Source of the DNA: Arthrobacter sp. E3
GTDB taxonomy: Bacteria > Actinomycetota > Actinomycetes > Actinomycetales > Micrococcaceae
Reading direction: 5' to 3'
Assembly: GCF_017353415.1 (NCBI RefSeq)
Contig: NZ_JAFMPX010000030.1
Location: 1-41,511, forward strand
DNA: 41,511 nt
The notes under the pieces are model-generated. The model had not been told where the DNA came from. It saw only the letters and a program-made list of their open reading frames with translations, and made no database searches. A program made the translations under genes and the position numbers. Positions 15,505-25,213 of this stretch are shown in pieces (position 1 is the first letter of the stretch; every line of letters begins with the position of its first letter).

Positions 15505-16641
15505 TTAGCGCAGGCCAACTTTGCGGTGCAGGGCAAGCTGGAGCAGCTCGTCGATCAGTTCCGGGTAGCTCAGTCCCGAGGCTTCCCACATTTGCGGGTA
15601 CATGGACGACGGCGTGAAGCCGGGCATCGTGTTGATCTCATTGATGATCAGTTCCCCGGCCGCGGTGTAGAAGAAGTCCACGCGGGAGAGTCCCTCGGCG
15701 CCGACGGCGTCAAAGGCTGCCGCAGCCAGCTCGCGCACACGCACGATGTCCGCCTCGGGCATCTGCGCAGGGCAGCTGAGGTTCACGGCATCGCCCTGGA
15801 CATACTTGGCCGCAAAGTCGTAGAACTGATGGTGGTCGCCGTCGACCATGGCAATTTCACCGGGCAGGGACACCCTGGGAGCGTCGCTCCCCCGGCCCTC
15901 AAGGACGGCGATTTCGATTTCGCGGCCCACGATGCCGGCCTCAATCACCAGCTTGAGATCGTGCTCGCGTGCCTCGGTGATGGCAGCATCCAGCTGCTCG
16001 GCCGAGTCCACCTTCGAGATGCCCATGGAGGAGCCGGCGCGGGCGGGCTTCACGAAGACGGGGAAGCCAAGGGCTGCCACGCGCGCGCGCACCTTCTCCG
16101 GGCTCACGGTCCATTCCCTATCGGTGACCGCAACATAAGGCCCAACGCTCAGTCCGGCGGCCTCAAAAACCACCTTCATGAAGTGCTTGTCCATGCCGAT
16201 CGCGGACGCCAGCACTCCGGCGCCCACGTACCGGGTGTCTGAAAGTTCCAGCAGGCCCTGGACGGTGCCGTCCTCACCCCACGGCCCGTGCAGCAGCGGG
16301 AACACCACGTCCACGGCGCCGAGCTGCTCGGGCACGTTCACAGCATCCGAGACCACCAGCTGGTGGCCACCGCCCAGGTGCGCCAGCGAAACGGTCTGCT
16401 CTCCCCCGGCAACCTCCGGCAGGGCACCCCCGGCGAGGGACACGCCGTCGATCTCCCCGCCAACCAAAACCCACTGACCGTCCTTCGCAATGCCGATGGG
16501 GACGACGTCGTACTTGTCCTTGTCAATGGCACCCAGCACGCCGGCGGCCGTCACGCAGCTGACCGAATGTTCGCTGGAGCGGCCCCCGAAAAGAACGGCA
16601 ACGCGAATACGCGCAGATGTAGCGGGGGAATCAGTAGTCAC
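15505..16641 (-). CDS. ddl: D-alanine--D-alanine ligase
   Basis: Joins two D-alanines with ATP for the peptidoglycan stem peptide, in the cytoplasm. At 378 residues it has the length of the DdlA type. The N-terminal motif VAVLFGGRSSEHSVS, the central ATP-grasp strand FPVFVKPARAGSSMGISKV, the metal-binding C-terminal INEINTMPGFTPSSMYPQMW and the D-Ala-binding lid region (GREIEIAVLEG) are all present. The GTG start at 16641 lies 3 nt after the gpsA stop, so it is the last gene of the murA-plsC-gpsA-ddl operon. In this organism the usual neighbour on its 3' side, the DUF3515 gene, is displaced by the protease block. Confidence 0.97.
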   Translation of the reverse strand: MTTDSPATSARIRVAVLFGGRSSEHSVSCVTAAGVLGAIDKDKYDVVPIGIAKDGQWVLVGGEIDGVSLAGGALPEVAGGEQTVSLAHLGGGHQLVVSDAVNVPEQLGAVDVVFPLLHGPWGEDGTVQGLLELSDTRYVGAGVLASAIGMDKHFMKVVFEAAGLSVGPYVAVTDREWTVSPEKVRARVAALGFPVFVKPARAGSSMGISKVDSAEQLDAAITEAREHDLKLVIEAGIVGREIEIAVLEGRGSDAPRVSLPGEIAMVDGDHHQFYDFAAKYVQGDAVNLSCPAQMPEADIVRVRELAAAAFDAVGAEGLSRVDFFYTAAGELIINEINTMPGFTPSSMYPQMWEASGLSYPELIDELLQLALHRKVGLR

Positions 16642-16644
16642 GCG

Positions 16645-17682
16645 TTAATCGCCTTCGGATTTCAGTTGGCGGGCCAACAGCAGCGGGCCCAGTTCATCGA
16701 CAGTCAGTTTACCCTCAAGCACGGCCACCACGGCATTCGTGATGGGCATGTCAACACCCATCTTCGCGGCCAAATCCGAGACTGCACGCCCGGACTTGAT
16801 GCCCTCGGCGGTCTGCGTCATGCGGTTGTTGACGTCCTCCAGCGTAAGGCCCTCACCGAGCATGCGACCGGCCGTGTGGTTGCGGCTCAGCGACGACGAG
16901 CACGTGGCCACGAGGTCGCCCAGCCCGGCCAGCCCGGCCATGGTCTCGGCCTTGCCGCCCAGCGCCAGTGCCAACCGCGTGGTCTCGGCCAGGCCGCGGG
17001 TAATGACGGCGGCCTTCGTGTTGTCGCCCACCTTCTGACCCTCACACATGCCCACGCACAGCGCAATCACGTTCTTCACGATCCCGCCAATCTCCACGCC
17101 CACCACATCGGAGACCGTGTAGGGACGGAAATACTTGGACTTGCACATTTTCGCAACCCATTTGGCAGTATTCTCATCCACACAAGCCACCACCGAGGCT
17201 GTGGGCTCCTGGCGCGCAATTTCCATGGCCAGGTTCGGGCCAGAAACCACCACAACGCGCTCCGGGCCCAGTCCCAGTTCCGACTGGATCACCTGGGACA
17301 TGCGCTGGTCCGTTCCCAGCTCCAACCCCTTCATCAAACTGACGACGACGGCGTCCTTCGCCAGGTGCGGGGCCCACCCGCTCAACTGTTCGCGCAGCGT
17401 TTGTGCAGGCACGGCGAGCACCACCAGCTCGGCGTCGCGCAGCACTTCCGCAACATCCGTGGACGCGGTGATGATGGCCGGCAGCGCAATGCTTGTCAGG
17501 TAGCGGGGATTGCGGTGGTTGTCATTGATCTGGTCCACCACCTCTTGCCGCCGGCCCCACAGCACCACTTTGAGGTCGGTGCCTTCTGCGCCGTCAGCGA
17601 GGATCTTCGCAAACGTGGTGCCCCAGCTGCCTGCACCCAAAACCGCAATCTTGGCAGGCGCCTTGCCATCCACGTAGCTCAC
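16645..17682 (-). CDS. gpsA: Glycerol-3-phosphate dehydrogenase [NAD(P)+]
   Basis: Reduces dihydroxyacetone phosphate to sn-glycerol 3-phosphate for phospholipid synthesis. The 345-residue protein has the Rossmann nucleotide-binding motif [14 protein letters not shown] near residue 12, the substrate region [13 protein letters not shown] with the catalytic lysine, and the family signature [13 protein letters not shown]. The GTG start overlaps the plsC stop as GTGA, so the enzyme that makes glycerol 3-phosphate is translationally coupled to an acyltransferase that may use it or its product. Confidence 0.97.
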   Translation of the reverse strand: MSYVDGKAPAKIAVLGAGSWGTTFAKILADGAEGTDLKVVLWGRRQEVVDQINDNHRNPRYLTSIALPAIITASTDVAEVLRDAELVVLAVPAQTLREQLSGWAPHLAKDAVVVSLMKGLELGTDQRMSQVIQSELGLGPERVVVVSGPNLAMEIARQEPTASVVACVDENTAKWVAKMCKSKYFRPYTVSDVVGVEIGGIVKNVIALCVGMCEGQKVGDNTKAAVITRGLAETTRLALALGGKAETMAGLAGLGDLVATCSSSLSRNHTAGRMLGEGLTLEDVNNRMTQTAEGIKSGRAVSDLAAKMGVDMPITNAVVAVLEGKLTVDELGPLLLARQLKSEGD

Positions 17683-18614
17683 TTCAGGTCCCCTGATTCT
17701 GTTGGGCCGGCGTCGTTCTTCATGTCTTTCCCAGTGCTGGGTGCCCCCGGTTTGGGAGCCTTGGGGCTCTGCCCGCCGCGCTCCACGAACCGGCCGTGGG
17801 CCGCTTGGTGGTGGGCGGCAGGATCCCAGCGCTGGGCCGGGGCGGGCTCACCGCGCAACTCGACCAAAATGGCGGTGATGGCTGCCATGATGACCTCCGT
17901 CATGGCTTCCAGGGTGGCCTTGTCGGCATCATGACCGGCAAAGGCGCTCAGATCAACGGGATCGCCCACCACAACCCGCACTTTTTTGCGCGGGAAAATC
18001 TTGAACCCCTTGGCGTAGCGTGGGAACACCTCTTGGGCGCCCCAATGCACCACGGGAATCACCTTGGCGCCGGTGCCCAGAGCCAGCCGGGCAGCGCCCG
18101 TGTGACCCTTCATGGGCCACAATTCGGGGTCACGGGTGAGCGTGCCCTCGGGATAAACCACCACTGCGCCGCCGCCGACGAGCACTTCCTGTGCCACCAC
18201 GAGCGACTTGCCTGCACCCACACCGCTACGCTCCACCGGTATCTGGTGGGCTCCGCGCAGGACAGCGCCGAGGACGGGGGTTTTGAACAGTCCGTCCTTA
18301 GCCAGGAAATACGGCATGACGTTCTGGTTGTACAGCAAATGCCCTACCACGATGGGATCGATTTCGGTGCAGTGGTTGGGCACCACAATGAAGCCCTCAT
18401 CCCGGGGCAGGCGGTCCAGTCCAAACCATTCCTTGCCGATGAGCACGTTCATGATGCTCCGCGCCACCCCTGCAAGAAGGGCGAAGAACATGCGGGTGCG
18501 CAGCGTCATGCCCTGGGGTTTGAAGGGCCGCTTGTGCGCCGGTTTGCCCTGGCTCAGGAGGTTGGGGCTGGGCTGGCCTGAATTGGGGAGGTCGGGGTTT
18601 GAACCGGCACCCAT
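17679..18614 (-). CDS. plsC: 1-acyl-sn-glycerol-3-phosphate acyltransferase (PlsC family)
   Basis: A 311-residue membrane-associated acyltransferase of phospholipid synthesis. Motif I is PNHCTEIDP (the NHxxxxD catalytic pair), motif III is YPEGTLTRD, and the substrate motif IPVERSG lies between them. A hydrophobic segment (RMFFALLAGVARSIMNVLIG) near residue 40 probably anchors it. The first ~35 and last ~65 residues are Pro/Lys/Gln-rich and look disordered. Start uncertain: the ATG at 18614 has a poor ribosome binding site, and the ATG of MTLRTRM near 18509 is an alternative. It follows murA by 5 nt and overlaps gpsA. Confidence 0.9.
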   Translation of the reverse strand: MGAGSNPDLPNSGQPSPNLLSQGKPAHKRPFKPQGMTLRTRMFFALLAGVARSIMNVLIGKEWFGLDRLPRDEGFIVVPNHCTEIDPIVVGHLLYNQNVMPYFLAKDGLFKTPVLGAVLRGAHQIPVERSGVGAGKSLVVAQEVLVGGGAVVVYPEGTLTRDPELWPMKGHTGAARLALGTGAKVIPVVHWGAQEVFPRYAKGFKIFPRKKVRVVVGDPVDLSAFAGHDADKATLEAMTEVIMAAITAILVELRGEPAPAQRWDPAAHHQAAHGRFVERGGQSPKAPKPGAPSTGKDMKNDAGPTESGDLK

Positions 18615-18619
18615 GGAGG

Positions 18620-19957
18620 CTACCCCGCCTTCCGGTCAGATTCCAGAACGTCAAAATCGGCGCCCAGGCCATCAAGTTTGGCGGTGAAATGTTCGTAGCC
18701 GCGACTAATCACATCAATGCCCGTGACGTTCGAGGTACCCTGGGCGGCCAGAGCCGCAATCATATGGCTGAAACCACCGCGCAGATCAGGAATGTTGATA
18801 TCGGCACCCCTCAGTGGCGTGGGTCCGGAAATCACTGCTGAGTGAATGAAGTTGCGCTGGCCAAAACGGCACGGGATGCTGCCCAAGCACTCGCGGTGCA
18901 GCTGGATGTTCGCCCCCATGCGGGTCAGTGCCTCGGTGAAGCCAAACCGGTTTTCATACACTGTCTCGTGCACAATCGAGACGCCCTCGGCCTGGGTCAG
19001 CGCAACGACCAGCGGCTGCTGCCAGTCGGTCATGAAGCCGGGGTGCACGTTCGTTTCCAAGACCAGCGGCTTCAGGCTGCCGCCCTTGTGGAAGAACCGA
19101 ATCCCGTCGTCGTGAATGTCCATGCCGCCGCCGATCTTGCGGAACGTGTTCACAAAGGTCATCATGTCGCGCTGGGTGGCGCCCTCAACGTAAATATCTC
19201 CGCCGGTGACAAGAGCCGCCGAGGCCCACGAGGCTGACTCGTTGCGGTCCGGCAGGGCAGTGTGGTCGTAGCCGGTGAGCTCAGCAACGCCCTCAATGCG
19301 GATGGTTCTGTCCGTCTGCACCGAAATAATGGCACCCATCTTTTGCAAGATGGCAATCAGGTCGATGATCTCCGGCTCGGTGGCGGCACCTTGGAGTTCG
19401 GTGATGCCCTCGGCGCGGGTGGCGGAAAGCAGCACTTGTTCCGTGGCGCCGACGCTGGGGTATGGGAGGGAAATCTTGGTCCCCTTCAGGCCCATGGGAG
19501 CGGTGATGGCAATTCCACCACTGGTCTTTTCCACGACGGCACCGAACTGGCGCAGCACGTCCAGGTGGTAGTCGATGGGGCGGTCACCGATCTTGCAGCC
19601 GCCAAGGTCGGGGATGAAGGCATGGCCGATGGAGTGGATCAGCGGCCCGCACAGCAAAATGGGGATGCGTGAGTCCCCTGCGTGTGTGTTGATCTCGGCG
19701 CTGGAGGCCTTCTTCGCCAGGGCCGGGTTCATCGTGAGGTCGCCTGTGACGGAATCCATGTCAACTGTGACACCGTGGATCCGCAACAGCGAGGTCACCA
19801 CCTCGACGTCCTTGATCTCCGGAACGTTGCGCAGCGTTGAAGGGGCATTTCCCAGCAACGCGGCCACCATGGCTTTGGGAACCAAGTTCTTGGCACCGCG
19901 CACCTTGACACGTCCCTTGAGCGGAACACCGCCTCGGACTGTCAGAATTCTGCTCAT
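18620..19957 (-). CDS. murA: UDP-N-acetylglucosamine 1-carboxyvinyltransferase
   Basis: First committed step of peptidoglycan synthesis: transfers enolpyruvate from PEP to UDP-GlcNAc. About 445 residues. The UDP-GlcNAc-binding RGAKN is near the N-terminus. The PEP-binding and catalytic loop is LGGCKIGDRPID with the active cysteine (about C121), so the enzyme should be sensitive to fosfomycin, unlike mycobacterial MurA which has Asp there. The ATG at 19957 is chosen because AGGTGA lies just upstream; an in-frame GTG at 19963 is possible. It heads a four-gene operon for cell-wall precursors and phospholipids. Confidence 0.96.
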   Translation of the reverse strand: MSRILTVRGGVPLKGRVKVRGAKNLVPKAMVAALLGNAPSTLRNVPEIKDVEVVTSLLRIHGVTVDMDSVTGDLTMNPALAKKASSAEINTHAGDSRIPILLCGPLIHSIGHAFIPDLGGCKIGDRPIDYHLDVLRQFGAVVEKTSGGIAITAPMGLKGTKISLPYPSVGATEQVLLSATRAEGITELQGAATEPEIIDLIAILQKMGAIISVQTDRTIRIEGVAELTGYDHTALPDRNESASWASAALVTGGDIYVEGATQRDMMTFVNTFRKIGGGMDIHDDGIRFFHKGGSLKPLVLETNVHPGFMTDWQQPLVVALTQAEGVSIVHETVYENRFGFTEALTRMGANIQLHRECLGSIPCRFGQRNFIHSAVISGPTPLRGADINIPDLRGGFSHMIAALAAQGTSNVTGIDVISRGYEHFTAKLDGLGADFDVLESDRKAG

Positions 19958-20079
19958 CGTCACCTAATCCTTTGTTCCACGTGTGGGCTCGCAACCTGCC
20001 CGGGCTTCAGTCAAGCATAGTTTCCCGTCTCAAGATGCTGAAATGCGCGCTCCGGCCGGGTCGAGGCGAAAAGTGGCTC

Positions 20080-20139
20080 GGGGGCTGTTGTGGTGATCCG
20101 ACGCTGCTATAGCGGAGTCCGTGGACCACTACAGCCCCC
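20080..20139. repeat. 60-bp palindromic repeat, copy 1
   Basis: The unit starts GGGGGCTGTTGTGGT and ends ACCACTACAGCCCCC, terminal inverted repeats of 15 bp with one mismatch, with CTATAG near the centre. A second copy in the opposite orientation lies at 25776-25835; the two match at 54 of 60 positions when one is reverse complemented. This copy lies between the divergent murA and AbiEi-like genes, so it is not simply a shared terminator. It is probably a member of a dispersed REP- or MITE-like family. Confidence 0.85.
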
Positions 20140-20273
20140 GGCGTCTCTGAACAGGCTCTCCGCGCGTCAGTCCCCGGCCACCTCCATCCCCCACAGGCCG
20201 GGCTGCGAATAGTTTTGTCCACTTTCGCCTCGGCACCCCGAGGTGTGCGGACCGGCAGCATCCACGATGGAGC

Positions 20274-21230
20274 ATGAGCCCTTTCCAGATACCCGAATTC
20301 ATCAAGGCCCCAAGCGTTCTGGTCGAGGAATACGGCGCCCGGCAGCTGTCCCGGCTGGCCGCATCCGGTGAGCTTCACCGCGTGCGACGCGGCCTGTATC
20401 TGCGCACTGAACTGTGGAGTTCGCTCAAACCGTGGGAACAATACAGGGTCCACATTCAGGCAGTGCACGAGTTGGCCCATACGGCCCCGGTTTTCGCCCG
20501 GCAGTCAGCAGCCCAGGTCATGGGCCTGCCGCTGGTCCGCGCGCCCCGCCCGGTTGAGACGCTGTGCGCCGCGAAGAACGGCGGCCAGAGCAGCAATGGC
20601 GTGCACCGGCTCCCCGCGATCGACGGCGACCCTCCCCCGTGGCAGATGTACGGACTGCTCGTGACCCAACCCCACATCACCGCCCGTGACATGGCCGTGT
20701 GCCTGCCACTGGCCCAGTCCCTGCCCGCAATGGACAGGCTGCTGTCGATGCGGGTCCTGCCCGGTTCCCCCGCCAACGTCCCGTTGACGTTCCCCGTGGA
20801 GACGATCCAGCTGGCCATTTCACGGCTGCCCTACGCCTCCCAGAAACGCCGGGCCTTGCGGGTGCTTGCAGCTGGGAACGGGCTGTCCCAATCCGCCGGT
20901 GAATCACTCAGCCGGGCGATCATGCTTGAAAACGGGTTCCCGGCTGCTGCATTGCAGGTGCCTTTCCACGACAAGCGAGGCCTCGTTGGGTACCCCGATT
21001 TTGTATGGGACGAATACAAGGTCCTCGGAAAATTCGACGGTTTCGAGAAGTATTCGGTGCAACGTTATCTCAAGGGCAGGACACCCGCCCAAGTGGTCGT
21101 GGCGGAGAAGGTGCGCGAGGACCGCCTGCGAGCGCTCGGCTACAGCGTGGTCCGTTGGGTGTGGGACGACCTTGCCGATCCCCGCAGGCTTCCTGCTCTT
21201 TTGCACGAGGCTGGGCTGCCGTCACGATGA
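20274..21230 (+). CDS. AbiEi-like protein with C-terminal endonuclease-like domain
   Basis: A 318-residue protein. Residues ~15-45 (GARQLSRLAASGELHRVRRG) form the winged-helix of the AbiEi antitoxin type found in type IV toxin-antitoxin systems. Residues ~230-310 resemble the DUF559/Vsr-like PD-(D/E)XK nuclease fold: PDFVWDEYKVLGKFDG, then AEKVREDRLRALGYSVVRWVW. Such two-domain proteins are common in actinobacteria and their biological job is unsettled. No AbiEii-type nucleotidyltransferase toxin gene is beside it, so it is not a standard pair. Upstream is the 60-bp repeat; downstream is the convergent ABC exporter gene. The start has only a weak GGAG. Confidence 0.8.
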   Translation: MSPFQIPEFIKAPSVLVEEYGARQLSRLAASGELHRVRRGLYLRTELWSSLKPWEQYRVHIQAVHELAHTAPVFARQSAAQVMGLPLVRAPRPVETLCAAKNGGQSSNGVHRLPAIDGDPPPWQMYGLLVTQPHITARDMAVCLPLAQSLPAMDRLLSMRVLPGSPANVPLTFPVETIQLAISRLPYASQKRRALRVLAAGNGLSQSAGESLSRAIMLENGFPAAALQVPFHDKRGLVGYPDFVWDEYKVLGKFDGFEKYSVQRYLKGRTPAQVVVAEKVREDRLRALGYSVVRWVWDDLADPRRLPALLHEAGLPSR

Positions 21231-21292
21231 AATCCAGCCTTTTGACCTTTCAGAAGCACTTCCGGAACCAGCCCCTGCACCAGCCCCGGGAA

Positions 21293-24200
21293 TCAACTCC
21301 CAGGTTCGAAGGCCTGCCACATGGCCGCGTACCCCCCCTCGTGGCGGAGCAGTTCCGCGTGGGAGCCAACTTCCACGATCCGCCCCTGCGACAGCACTAC
21401 GATCCTGTCTGCTGCGCGGGCCGTTTGCAGCCTGTGTGCGATAACCACGGTGGTGCGGCCCTTGGACAGCCGGTGCATGGCGGCACTGACTTTGGCTTCG
21501 GTGGCGAGGTCCAGATTGGAGGTTGCCTCGTCGAGCATCAGGATGGCCGGGTCCACCAGCTCCGCCCGTGCCAGCGCAATGAGCTGGCGCTGCCCCGCCG
21601 ACAGCGAACGCCCGCGCTCGGCCAGCTCATGCCGGTAGCCGCCGTCGAGCGTGGCAATGAAATCGTGCGCCCCCACGGCCCGCGCGGCGGCTTCCACCAC
21701 TGCGTCATCGGCGTCCGGGCGTCCGTAGGCGATGTTGTCCCTGATGGAGCCGGTGAAAAGGAACGCCTCCTGCGGCACATAGCCCAGCTGGCGCCGGTAT
21801 CCGGTGAGATCCAGCCCTCGCAGCTCCTTTCCATCGACGCGGACGCTGCCGGCTTCGGGGTCGTAGAAGCGGATCAAGAGCTTCATGACGGTGGATTTGC
21901 CAGCCCCGGTCTCCCCCACCAACGCCACGGTCTCCCCGGGGATGATCTGCAGCTGCAGTCCACGGATCGCCTCAGGAGGTTTGCTGAGCCCCGCATACGC
22001 CGGGCCGATCTGCCGGGCATCCGCAGGTCCGCGAAGAGCGGGGCGGCCGCTGCGTTGGAGGGGCTCGGACGGATAGCTGAAGTGGACCCCGGCCATGACC
22101 AGCTCGCCGTCGAGCCGGCCCGGGTCAGCTGCGCCCGCCGCATTGGGTGTGAGCGTGTCCATCTTCATCAGGTCCGCAATCCGCAGCACCGACACCCTCG
22201 TCTGCTGCCACGCGTCAAAGACCTGGGAAAGCTGTTGGATCGGAGAGAAGAACATGTCGATGTACAGCAGGAACGCGATCAGCGCGCCCGTGCTCAACGC
22301 TCCCCCGGTGACCATGCCCGCACCGACGCCCAGCACAATCGCAGCGGCGGCGTCGGACAGGAACGCCACAAAGGGGAAGTACGTGGCGACCAGCCGTTGC
22401 GCCGCCAGCCGGGACTCCAGATACCGTTGGCCGAAACCTTGAAACCGTTCGACGGTGAGCGCCTCGTGCACAAACGCCTGCGATTCGCGTACCCCGGCAA
22501 GGCTCTCCTGGAAGTCCGCGTTGACGACGGCGATGCGGTCACGCGACTGGTCGTACAGCCCCGCGGCCTTGCGCCTGAACAGCACCGTGGCGATGGCCAG
22601 CGGCACGACGACGGCGAAGACGCAGAGCGCCAATTCGGCATTGAAGATAACCAGGGCCGTGCCGACACCGGCGAATGTCACGAAGGCCACCAGCGCGGAC
22701 AGCAGCCCATTCTGGATCAGCGACTCGAACTGATCCACGTCCGTTGTCATCCGGGTCATGATGCGCCCGGACATTTCGCGTTCGTAGTAGTCAAGGGACA
22801 GGCGCTGCAGCTGGGCCCAGATCCTGATCCGCAAAGACAGCATGATCCGCTGCGCCGTGCGGCCGGTGACGAATGTTTCACCGACCATGATGATGAAGTC
22901 CGCCAGTGTGGCGACCAGGTAGATGCCAGACGCCGCAAACAGCACGGATTCCAGCCCCTGGCCCACTCCCTGGTCAATCCCCGTGCGCACCAGCACCGGG
23001 CCAATCAGCGAGGCGGCGGCGTCGAGCACCACCAGCACAAGGCCGAGCAGCAGCGGGCGGCGGAATTCCCGCAGCAGACCCCACAAGCTGAAATGTGGCT
23101 CCGGCCGTGTTTCCCGATCAAGGTCGACGGCGGCCACGTCCCTGACCGGCCTCAGCCCGGCGACACGGGCCAACAGTTCAGGGGTCGGTGCCAGGTTGCG
23201 CCGCCAGCTGCCGCCTCCGCCGCGGCCCAGCCCGGCTCCGATGCTGGGTGCACCGATGGCCGATCCACTCGACGCTGCGGCTCCGGATTCATGCGGCTCG
23301 CCCCATGCGGCGGCGGTGGTGCCCCCACCGGATTCTGCAGCATCCCAGGCCTTTTTCCGTGCGTTGTAGGCGGCGAGCGCCTCGATTCCGGCTCCGGCCG
23401 GCGGCGGAGCGTCCGGGTCGTCCGTGAATCCCGTCAGCAGCGACCGGTAGATGGCGCTGGTGGCCATCAGCTGTTCGTGACTGCCCCCGGCGACGATCCG
23501 TCCGCCGTCGAACACAAGGATGCGGTCGGCGAGATGCAGGGAGGAGAGCCTGTGGGCGACCAGCAGCATGGTCCGCCCATCGCTGGTTTCGCGCAACCCC
23601 TCATGGATGGACTCCTCAGTCCTGGCATCCACGGCACTGGTGGCGTCATCAAGAATGAGAATGCGCGGGTCCGCCACGATGGCCCGGGCCAGGGCGATCC
23701 GCTGCCGTTGCCCGCCGGAGAGGACCAGTCCTCGCTCACCCACCGGGGTGTCGTAGCCCGCGGGAAGTGCCCGGATGAAGCCGTCAGCCTGGCAGATCCG
23801 GGCAGCTTCCTCGATCTGCTGGTCCGTGGCATCCGGGCGGCCGTAGGCAATGTTGGCCCGGACGGTATCGGAGAACAGGAAGCTCTCCTCAAACACTGTC
23901 CCGATGCGGCGGCGCAGCGGATTCAGCGCGAGGTTGCGGATGTTGTGGCCGTCGATCCGCACCGTGCCGGATTGGGGGTCGTAAAACCGTGAAACGAGCA
24001 AGGATGCGGTGGACTTTCCGCTGCCGCTCGGGCCCACAAGAGCCACGCGCTCCCCCGCGTTGATGCGGAAGGTGACGTTCTCCAGCACAGCCTTGGTGGC
24101 GCCGTCGTCCGTCCCGGTGTAGCTGAAGGTGACGTTACGGAACTCGACGTCCCCGGCGACGTCGGCCAACTCCAGCGCATCGGGGGCGTCGACGATGGCC

Positions 24201-25213
24201 GGTTTGAGGTCAAGGAGCTGGAAGATGCGTTCCATGCCGGCGCGCGCCTGCTGGCCAATAGTGAGCAGTCCAGCCAGCTGCCGCGCCGGGGCCATGAGCT
24301 GGGCCACATAGGTGGAGAACGCCAGGAACGTACCGAGCGTGATCTGCTGGTGCAGGACGAAGTAGCCGCCGACGGCGAGGACGGCCACCTGGCCCAGCGA
24401 CGGGATGGCCTGCAGAAGCGGCTGGTAACGGGCTTGGATACGGGTAGCGCGCATCTGGGAGCCGTAGAGTTTCCCGGCAGAGTCCGCAATCCGGCCGATC
24501 TCATGCTCTTCCTGCCCGAACGCCTTGACCACGCGGACACCGTTGACGCTCTCATCGACAATCTGCACCACCTCGCCCTCGCGCTGCTGGGCGTCCCACG
24601 TGGCAGGAAAGACCCTCCACCGCAAGCGGTAGGAGACCAGGAGCAGCGCCGGTGCCATGACAAGGCTGATGATGGCCAGCAGCGGCGAGAGGTACAGCAT
24701 GACGGCGATGGACAACAGCATCATGAGCAGATTCCCGCTCATCATGGGCAGGAACGCCAGCAGTCCTTGGACCAGGGCAGAGTCTGAATTTGCGCGCGCG
24801 ACGAGCTGGCCGGTGGGCATCCTGTCCAGGTTGCCGGCGTCCATGGTCTGCAGGTGCTTCTGCATGTCGTTGCGGAGGTCGTATTGCACCGACAGCGCCA
24901 CTCGGCCACCGTGGTAACGGCGCAGGTAGGAGAACCCGAACGTGGCCACGCCGAGGGCAATGAGAAGGGCCAACCACGGCCACAGCGGCGAGGACGGGAT
25001 CAGGATGACGTTGTCCACGATCTGCCGGGTGATCAGCGGAACAATCGTTTGGGCGGTGCTGCCGAGCACTGCGGCGGCAAACGAAATCACCATGTCTGCC
25101 TTGTGCCGCATGAGATAGCCCCAGAGCCGGCGCACCCAGCCCTGGGTCTTCGCCCGGCTTTGTTCCGCTGGCTGCGTGCCAGTGTCTGTGGCGGCATCCC
25201 TGAGCTGGGTCAC
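21293..25213 (-). CDS. Single-chain ABC exporter with two membrane and two ATPase domains
   Basis: A 1306-residue fusion of two type IV (MDR-like) half-transporters. Half 1: six-helix membrane domain (~40-330) and ATPase with Walker A GPSGSGKS (~394), signature LSGGQ (~498) and Walker B ILILDD (~518-523). Half 2, after a Gly/Ala/Ser-rich linker at ~610-700: membrane domain, Walker A GETGAGKS (~1100), signature LSAGQ (~1204) and Walker B ILMLDE (~1224-1229). The catalytic Glu is Asp in half 1 and the signature is altered in half 2, so one ATP site is canonical and the other degenerate, as in heterodimeric exporters such as TM287/288. The GTG start overlaps the MarR stop (GTGA). A drug or lipid is the likely cargo, but it cannot be specified. 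Confidence 0.93.
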   Translation of the reverse strand: MTQLRDAATDTGTQPAEQSRAKTQGWVRRLWGYLMRHKADMVISFAAAVLGSTAQTIVPLITRQIVDNVILIPSSPLWPWLALLIALGVATFGFSYLRRYHGGRVALSVQYDLRNDMQKHLQTMDAGNLDRMPTGQLVARANSDSALVQGLLAFLPMMSGNLLMMLLSIAVMLYLSPLLAIISLVMAPALLLVSYRLRWRVFPATWDAQQREGEVVQIVDESVNGVRVVKAFGQEEHEIGRIADSAGKLYGSQMRATRIQARYQPLLQAIPSLGQVAVLAVGGYFVLHQQITLGTFLAFSTYVAQLMAPARQLAGLLTIGQQARAGMERIFQLLDLKPAIVDAPDALELADVAGDVEFRNVTFSYTGTDDGATKAVLENVTFRINAGERVALVGPSGSGKSTASLLVSRFYDPQSGTVRIDGHNIRNLALNPLRRRIGTVFEESFLFSDTVRANIAYGRPDATDQQIEEAARICQADGFIRALPAGYDTPVGERGLVLSGGQRQRIALARAIVADPRILILDDATSAVDARTEESIHEGLRETSDGRTMLLVAHRLSSLHLADRILVFDGGRIVAGGSHEQLMATSAIYRSLLTGFTDDPDAPPPAGAGIEALAAYNARKKAWDAAESGGGTTAAAWGEPHESGAAASSGSAIGAPSIGAGLGRGGGGSWRRNLAPTPELLARVAGLRPVRDVAAVDLDRETRPEPHFSLWGLLREFRRPLLLGLVLVVLDAAASLIGPVLVRTGIDQGVGQGLESVLFAASGIYLVATLADFIIMVGETFVTGRTAQRIMLSLRIRIWAQLQRLSLDYYEREMSGRIMTRMTTDVDQFESLIQNGLLSALVAFVTFAGVGTALVIFNAELALCVFAVVVPLAIATVLFRRKAAGLYDQSRDRIAVVNADFQESLAGVRESQAFVHEALTVERFQGFGQRYLESRLAAQRLVATYFPFVAFLSDAAAAIVLGVGAGMVTGGALSTGALIAFLLYIDMFFSPIQQLSQVFDAWQQTRVSVLRIADLMKMDTLTPNAAGAADPGRLDGELVMAGVHFSYPSEPLQRSGRPALRGPADARQIGPAYAGLSKPPEAIRGLQLQIIPGETVALVGETGAGKSTVMKLLIRFYDPEAGSVRVDGKELRGLDLTGYRRQLGYVPQEAFLFTGSIRDNIAYGRPDADDAVVEAAARAVGAHDFIATLDGGYRHELAERGRSLSAGQRQLIALARAELVDPAILMLDEATSNLDLATEAKVSAAMHRLSKGRTTVVIAHRLQTARAADRIVVLSQGRIVEVGSHAELLRHEGGYAAMWQAFEPGS

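Noticed and set aside
21005-23992. 995-codon plus-strand frame opposite the ABC exporter
   Set aside because: Gln/His/Arg-rich antisense shadow of a real gene; no domain and no start signals.
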